DNA of 62,889 nt from VBDM01 sp049802235 (GTDB lineage: Bacteria > Pseudomonadota > Gammaproteobacteria > Burkholderiales > SG8-39): positions 1 to 62,889 of the forward strand of contig JBARMB010000073.1 in assembly GCA_049802235.1 (NCBI GenBank), in the 5' to 3' direction. Below the pieces are notes generated by a model. It saw only the letters and a program-made list of their open reading frames with translations, ran no database searches and was not told where the DNA came from. Shown here piece after piece: positions 59,870-62,889 of the stretch. A program made the translations under genes and the position numbers. How positions within the stretch are numbered: position 1 is the first letter of the stretch; each line of letters opens with the position of its first letter.

Positions 59870-60370
59870 TCATGTTTCGATTCTCCTCGCCTTCCAGTAC
59901 GCCGACTTCCAGTAATCGTCATCCAGCTGCGAAATCATGACCCCGAGAGTGGTCGATGCGTGGAGGAACCTGCCGCGCTCCAGATAGACGCCCACATGCC
60001 TGATGAAGATGCCCGTCTTGAAGAAAACCAGATCGCCCGTTCGCAGCTGGCCTTTGCCGATGCTTTTCCCCGCTTCGGCCTGCAACTCCGTCGATCTCGG
60101 CAAGACAATGCCGAGCTTCGACTTGAATGTCACATAGACGAATCCGGAGCAATCGATGCCCTTCCTGCTCAGGCCGCCGATTTTATATTTCGTGCCTTTC
60201 CATTGACGGTACTGGGCATACAGATTTTTCTTCACCAATTCGGAATTGCCGAGGTCGATCCTCGCGCCCGTGGCGTAGGTGACGCCTGGAGCGCCTCTTT
60301 CCGGCGCGTGGGCGCATCCCGCAAGCAGCGCGATGAGGAGAATGCACGCGGTCCGGTGTCTGTGATTCAC
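59870..60370 (-). CDS. NlpC/P60 (C40) peptidase lipoprotein
   Basis: A 166-residue putative murein endopeptidase. Lipobox LLAGC near residue 18; then NLYAQYRQWKGTKYKIGG, catalytic Cys in GIDCSGFVYV, first His in IRHVGVYLE and second His in RFLHASTTLGV. It resembles the NlpC/Spr group (D,D- or D,L-endopeptidases of cell-wall growth). It is convergent with rph and divergent from nothing nearby; expression signals were not seen. Confidence 0.9.
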   Translation of the reverse strand: MNHRHRTACILLIALLAGCAHAPERGAPGVTYATGARIDLGNSELVKKNLYAQYRQWKGTKYKIGGLSRKGIDCSGFVYVTFKSKLGIVLPRSTELQAEAGKSIGKGQLRTGDLVFFKTGIFIRHVGVYLERGRFLHASTTLGVMISQLDDDYWKSAYWKARRIET

Positions 60371-60514
60371 CGGGGCGCTCTCTCTTTGGCCAGGAAGGGC
60401 GGCAAGGCTCTATTCACCGGTGGGGTCTCCGCGCACGCCGCTGCCGGCGCGCGCTCCTGCTGTCGATGGCGGAAAGCTTAGCGCAAAGCGAAGGCCGGGG
60501 ACACCTGTCATTTC

Positions 60515-61624
60515 TTACAGGTATGCGGCGCCATTGGATTGGGCTAAGCTGCCCCGCGTCTCTTCACGCTTTGGACGCGCATGCGCGGAAGGCGGCGGTC
60601 GATGCAGGTCGTACGCGGCGCGCGGCTGCTCGATGCGGTCCAGAGGGCTTCGTACCCCGCGCCCGCCTTTGTTGAGCACGTGGGTGTAGATCATCGTGGT
60701 GGAGACGTCCGCATGCCCGAGCAGTTCCTGCACCGTGCGGATGTCGTAGCCGGCCTCGAGCAGGTGCGTGGCGAAGGAGTGGCGCAGCGTGTGCGCGCTC
60801 ACAGGCTTCGCGAGCGCGGCGCGGTAGCGCGCCTCCTTGAGCGCACGCGCGAGCACCGACTCATCCAGATGGTGCCGCCGGATGACGCCGTCCTCGGGGT
60901 CCGCCGAGCGCTTGCCCGAGGGGAACACATACTGCCAACCCCACTCGAATCCGGCGCGCGGATACTTGCGGGCAAGCGCGTGTGGAAGGTGCGCTTCCCC
61001 GAAGCCCTCGCGCAGATCGATCTCATGCAACCGCTTGGCCCCGCCCAGCTGCTCTTGCAGGGGCTGAACAACGCTCTCCGGCAACAGGGTGACCCGGTCC
61101 TTGCCGCCCTTGCCGTCGCGCACCAGGATTTGCCGGTACGCGAAATCAACCTCCTTCACGCGCAGGCGCAGGCACTCCATCAGCCGCAGCCCCGAGCCGT
61201 AAAGCAGGCTCGCCATGAGCCAGTGCACGCCTTTCATTTGCGCCAGCAGCGCGACGACTTCGCCGTGCGTAAGCACGACCGGCATGCGCACCGGGCGCTT
61301 GGCGCGCACCAGATCGTCAAACCAGCCGGACTCCCTGCCGAGAACCTGCTTGTAGAGAAACAGCAGCGCAGCGAGCGCCTGGTTCTGCGTCGCCGCGGCG
61401 ACGTCGCGCTCCGTAGCCAGGTGGCTGAGGAACGCCGTCACCTCGGATTCGCCCAGCGTCGCGGGATGGCGCTTGCCGCTCCAATAGATGAAGCGCCTGA
61501 TCCAGTGGGTATAGGCCTCCTCCGTTCTCCGGCTGTAGTGCAGCCGGCGAATTGCCTCGTGCACCTGATCCAGCAGGCGAGGCTGCCGCCCATGCGGGGT
61601 TTCACCCTGTGAGAAATCAGACAC
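60515..61624 (-). CDS. intI: Integron integrase
   Basis: A 369-residue tyrosine recombinase of the IntI clade. Core-binding domain (residues 20-110), catalytic Arg in LLYGSGLRLMECLRLRVKEVDF, HTLRHSFATHLLEAG, the third His in LLGHADVSTTMIYTHVL with the Tyr. The IntI-specific insertion (LPHALARKYPRAGFEWGWQYVFPS) between the boxes is present; it distinguishes IntI from XerC/D. GTG 61624 has GGAG 6 nt before it and is preferred to TTG 61642. A LexA-type box lies 30 nt upstream. Confidence 0.94.
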   Translation of the reverse strand: MSDFSQGETPHGRQPRLLDQVHEAIRRLHYSRRTEEAYTHWIRRFIYWSGKRHPATLGESEVTAFLSHLATERDVAAATQNQALAALLFLYKQVLGRESGWFDDLVRAKRPVRMPVVLTHGEVVALLAQMKGVHWLMASLLYGSGLRLMECLRLRVKEVDFAYRQILVRDGKGGKDRVTLLPESVVQPLQEQLGGAKRLHEIDLREGFGEAHLPHALARKYPRAGFEWGWQYVFPSGKRSADPEDGVIRRHHLDESVLARALKEARYRAALAKPVSAHTLRHSFATHLLEAGYDIRTVQELLGHADVSTTMIYTHVLNKGGRGVRSPLDRIEQPRAAYDLHRPPPSAHARPKREETRGSLAQSNGAAYL

Positions 61625-61653
61625 TTGAGTCTCCGCTTGCAATATATCACGTA

Positions 61654-61669
61654 CTGTATATAAACACAG
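61654..61669 (-). promoter_or_regulatory. LexA (SOS) box upstream of intI
   Basis: CTGT, eight bases (ATATAAAC), ACAG exactly fits the CTGT-N8-ACAG LexA box, extended by GTA...TAC to a longer palindrome. Known integron integrases are SOS-induced through LexA boxes in the intI promoter, so stress-dependent recombination is expected here. Seen directly; binding is inferred. Confidence 0.88.
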
Positions 61670-61689
61670 TACACGAAATCAAGATGATT

Positions 61690-61765
61690 TTGCAAGCGAT
61701 TTCTGGCAAGCGTAGACTTCCGGGCCATGTTAGTTGGTTTTTCGGAAGATGATTGAACGTTAGCG
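61690..61765 (+). other. Integron attI region with first cassette junction
   Basis: Region between the intI promoter and the first cassette. The recombination core GTTAGCG lies at 61759-61765 (GTTRRRY pattern, last base not matching). The left boundary is approximate; the inner integrase-binding sites were not resolved. Confidence 0.6.
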
Positions 61766-61774
61766 AGCATAGAC

Positions 61775-62278
61775 ATGTTCGGATGGGGTAAGAAACAAGA
61801 GCAACTTGACGCACTCTTTGCTCAATACGTGCGTCCAGAAGTCGTGGAGGCGATGAAGTCACCTGACTTCAATCCCGAGTTGAACAATCTCTCCGAAGCG
61901 AACGTCAATTTCATCTTAATGACTGTTAGCGGCGCAACCCCCAATGAAGTTGGCCGCAATTTAGGCAAGGTCGCAGAAGTAACAACTGCATGTGGTTGGT
62001 ACCTCGACTGCATTTTCTCGAATTTGGCAGTGGCAATTGATGGTCCAATACCGATGACGGCATCTCCCGTGAGTACGCGGAGTGCCCTATTAAAAAGGCT
62101 TCAAGAAGTACTTGGTGACCAACTCAAAACGGTGCATGGGCGACAAGACACCCCTTGGGGCAGCTATGGCAGCCCTCATCGCCGCGCGTTCGGAGCAATG
62201 CTTCCCGGATTCGTAGAGCTGGTCGCTCAACTGCACGCGCAACCGTACGGCTCGCATGTTGAGCGCGCTGCTCGCTAA
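61775..62278 (+). CDS. Integron cassette 1 protein, unknown
   Basis: A 167-residue protein starting 10 nt inside the cassette. The beginning MFGWGKKQEQLDALF is followed by RPEVVEAMKSPDFNPELNNLSEANVNFILMTVSG, and a later LLKRLQEVLGDQLKTVHGRQDT. There is no signal peptide or membrane span. Not recognised; the NNLSEANVNFILMTVSGATPNEVGRNLG segment resembles an adenylate-cyclase-adjacent scaffold only by impression, so no function is given. It ends in the attC, as cassettes do. Confidence 0.8.
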   Translation: MFGWGKKQEQLDALFAQYVRPEVVEAMKSPDFNPELNNLSEANVNFILMTVSGATPNEVGRNLGKVAEVTTACGWYLDCIFSNLAVAIDGPIPMTASPVSTRSALLKRLQEVLGDQLKTVHGRQDTPWGSYGSPHRRAFGAMLPGFVELVAQLHAQPYGSHVERAAR

Positions 62279-62335
62279 CCCCTTAATGCAGCCGACCGGC
62301 CGCAAGCGACCGGCGGCTGATTAAGAACGTTAGTC
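62273..62335 (+). other. attC recombination site of cassette 1
   Basis: It starts with GCTAAC (62274-62279), which includes the cassette 1 stop codon, and ends with GTTAGTC (62329-62335). Between them CTTAAT/ATTAAG and CAGCCG/CGGCTG form a folded stem with an extrahelical G, as in attC hairpins. The length of 63 bp is normal. The outer cores are not perfect RYYYAAC/GTTRRRY. Confidence 0.8.
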
Positions 62336-62340
62336 GTGTG

Positions 62341-62724
62341 ATGCAACGTCAATCGCACAATACATTTACGGCGCTCATTCTTTTTGCGATGCTTATTCCG
62401 ATCGCTTTGGCGGACGGCTATTCGCGCGACCCAAGGCTAGTCGGTCGGTGGATATACAAGGGCACCGATTACACGTCAGATGTGACATTCGCAAAGGATG
62501 GAATGTTCTTCGCAACCTATGCTCGATCGGGCGAACCTAATGCCCAATTTGAGGGAAAGTGGCTAACCGACAAGCAATACCTGTATTGGCAATATACCAA
62601 GTCATCCAGTCCCAAAGTGAAGCCGGGCGCGCGAGACAAAGACACGCTGGTCGAGATCACCGCGAAATTTCTTGTGCTAGATACACGTGACAATCGCCGC
62701 GTAAAGTATGTCCGGGTGAAGTAA
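62341..62724 (+). CDS. Integron cassette 2 secreted protein, unknown
   Basis: A 127-residue protein with an N-terminal signal peptide (TALILFAMLIPIALADG, cleavage near ALA). The mature part begins YSRDPRLVGRWIYKGTDYTSDVTFAKDGMFFATYARSG and looks like a small beta-barrel (lipocalin-like strand pattern: LVGRW near the start, repeated strands after). ATG 62341 lies 5 nt after attC, so translation may depend on unusual initiation. Periplasmic location is expected. Function unknown. Confidence 0.78.
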   Translation: MQRQSHNTFTALILFAMLIPIALADGYSRDPRLVGRWIYKGTDYTSDVTFAKDGMFFATYARSGEPNAQFEGKWLTDKQYLYWQYTKSSSPKVKPGARDKDTLVEITAKFLVLDTRDNRRVKYVRVK

Positions 62725-62734
62725 TGCGTCACAC

Positions 62735-62763
62735 GCCTAACCCCTCAATCCAGAGCGGACGCC
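62735..62763 (+). other. Left part of the cassette 2 attC, interrupted
   Basis: It starts with the canonical GCCTAAC core (62735-62741) and the left stem (CCCTCAATCCAGAGCGGAC...). After GCC (62761-62763) the expected complementary arm is missing and IS-like sequence begins. Confidence 0.75.
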
Positions 62764-62889
62764 AAACTTCCCCCGAATTAGTTGACACCTCGGGCTAACG
62801 GCTCGGAGGTGTGAAATGGCAAGAGCAGGCCCTCGGAAGATTGCGAGGTATGGTGATCAGTTCAAGGCAACGGCGGTGAAGCTCTCCAG
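62764..62889 (+). mobile_element. Left end of an IS3-family insertion sequence (partial)
   Basis: After the broken attC comes CTTCCCCCGAATTAGTTGAC, similar in style to IS3-family inverted repeats, followed by the start of an OrfA-like gene at 62816. The right end lies outside the window. The exact left boundary and any target duplication cannot be fixed. Confidence 0.7.
62816..62889 (+). CDS. IS3-family transposase OrfA (3' partial)
   Basis: The first 24 codons (ARAGPRKIARYGDQFKATAV) match the N-terminus of IS3-type OrfA proteins with an HTH downstream. A GGAGG site at 62806-62810 precedes the ATG. The gene runs past the window end. Confidence 0.75.
   Translation, partial: MARAGPRKIARYGDQFKATAVKLS

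Larger units (their letters stand above)
60515..62889. mobile_element. Chromosomal integron (intI, attI, two cassettes) cut by an insertion sequence
   Basis: An integron integrase on the minus strand, an attI region, cassette 1 (about 61760-62329) with a full attC, and cassette 2 (from about 62330) whose attC is broken by an IS. No resistance genes are seen; cassette proteins are of unknown function. The host-like flank (rph and a peptidase) indicates a chromosomal setting. The array continues past the window. Confidence 0.88.

Overview
This is a GC-rich bacterial chromosome segment, most probably from a betaproteobacterium (Burkholderiales/Nitrosomonadales level; no rRNA is present, so finer placement is not possible). 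The evidence is conserved gene order and families: SURF1-ctaB-SCO, rpoH next to ftsX-ftsE-ftsY, ispE-tRNA-Gln-prs-rplY-pth-ychF, ruvCAB-ybgC-tolQRAB-pal-cpoB, spoT-rpoZ-gmk-yicC and a kinase/phosphatase pair before rph. Three Bug-type periplasmic receptors, a family greatly expanded in betaproteobacteria, point the same way.

Layout. 1-3.7 kb: cytochrome oxidase assembly and a REC-GGDEF diguanylate cyclase. 3.7-7.3 kb (minus): rpoH with a perfect CIRCE operator, then ftsYEX. 7.5-16.5 kb: housekeeping genes (rsmD, coaD, mutM, a TPR lipoprotein, lolB, ispE, tRNA-Gln, prs, rplY, pth, ychF). 16.5-23 kb (minus): a TPR glycosyltransferase, succinate-semialdehyde dehydrogenase, a membrane spermidine synthase-like protein, an SDR and an EamA transporter. 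23.2-31.5 kb: yebC, ruvCAB and the whole Tol-Pal system. A YeeE/YedE transporter and tRNA-Lys follow.

32.8-38.4 kb is the most interesting part. A 5.1-kb integrative element sits in the 3' half of tRNA-Lys, bounded by 47-bp perfect direct repeats (32793-32839 and 37876-37922). It has a tyrosine integrase, an excisionase-like HTH protein, a small protein, a replication initiator of the Rep_trans type (as in CTX-phage RstA and rolling-circle plasmids), a 129-residue unknown protein, and no virion or conjugation genes. On the opposite strand it carries a tight three-gene cargo operon: a TIGR04255-family protein followed by two unrecognised proteins. This is my candidate for an undescribed system, possibly anti-phage. 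A decayed integrase of a second, related element lies directly beyond the right repeat, so the site has been used at least twice.

38.5-53 kb is accessory metabolism: a TylF-like methyltransferase, a YeiH-type transporter, three Bug receptors (one with two compensating frameshifts), a ModA-like binding protein, and a probable aromatic-acid degradation set (UbiD decarboxylase, extradiol dioxygenase, dienelactone hydrolase, benzoate/2-aminobenzoate-type CoA ligase, enol-lactonase-like hydrolase). 53-60.4 kb returns to core genes (spoT, rpoZ, gmk, yicC, kinase, PP2C phosphatase, rph, an NlpC/P60 lipoprotein).

60.5 kb to the end is a chromosomal integron: intI on the minus strand with a LexA-type SOS box, an attI region, cassette 1 with a complete attC, cassette 2, and an IS3-type insertion sequence that interrupts the second attC and runs out of the window.
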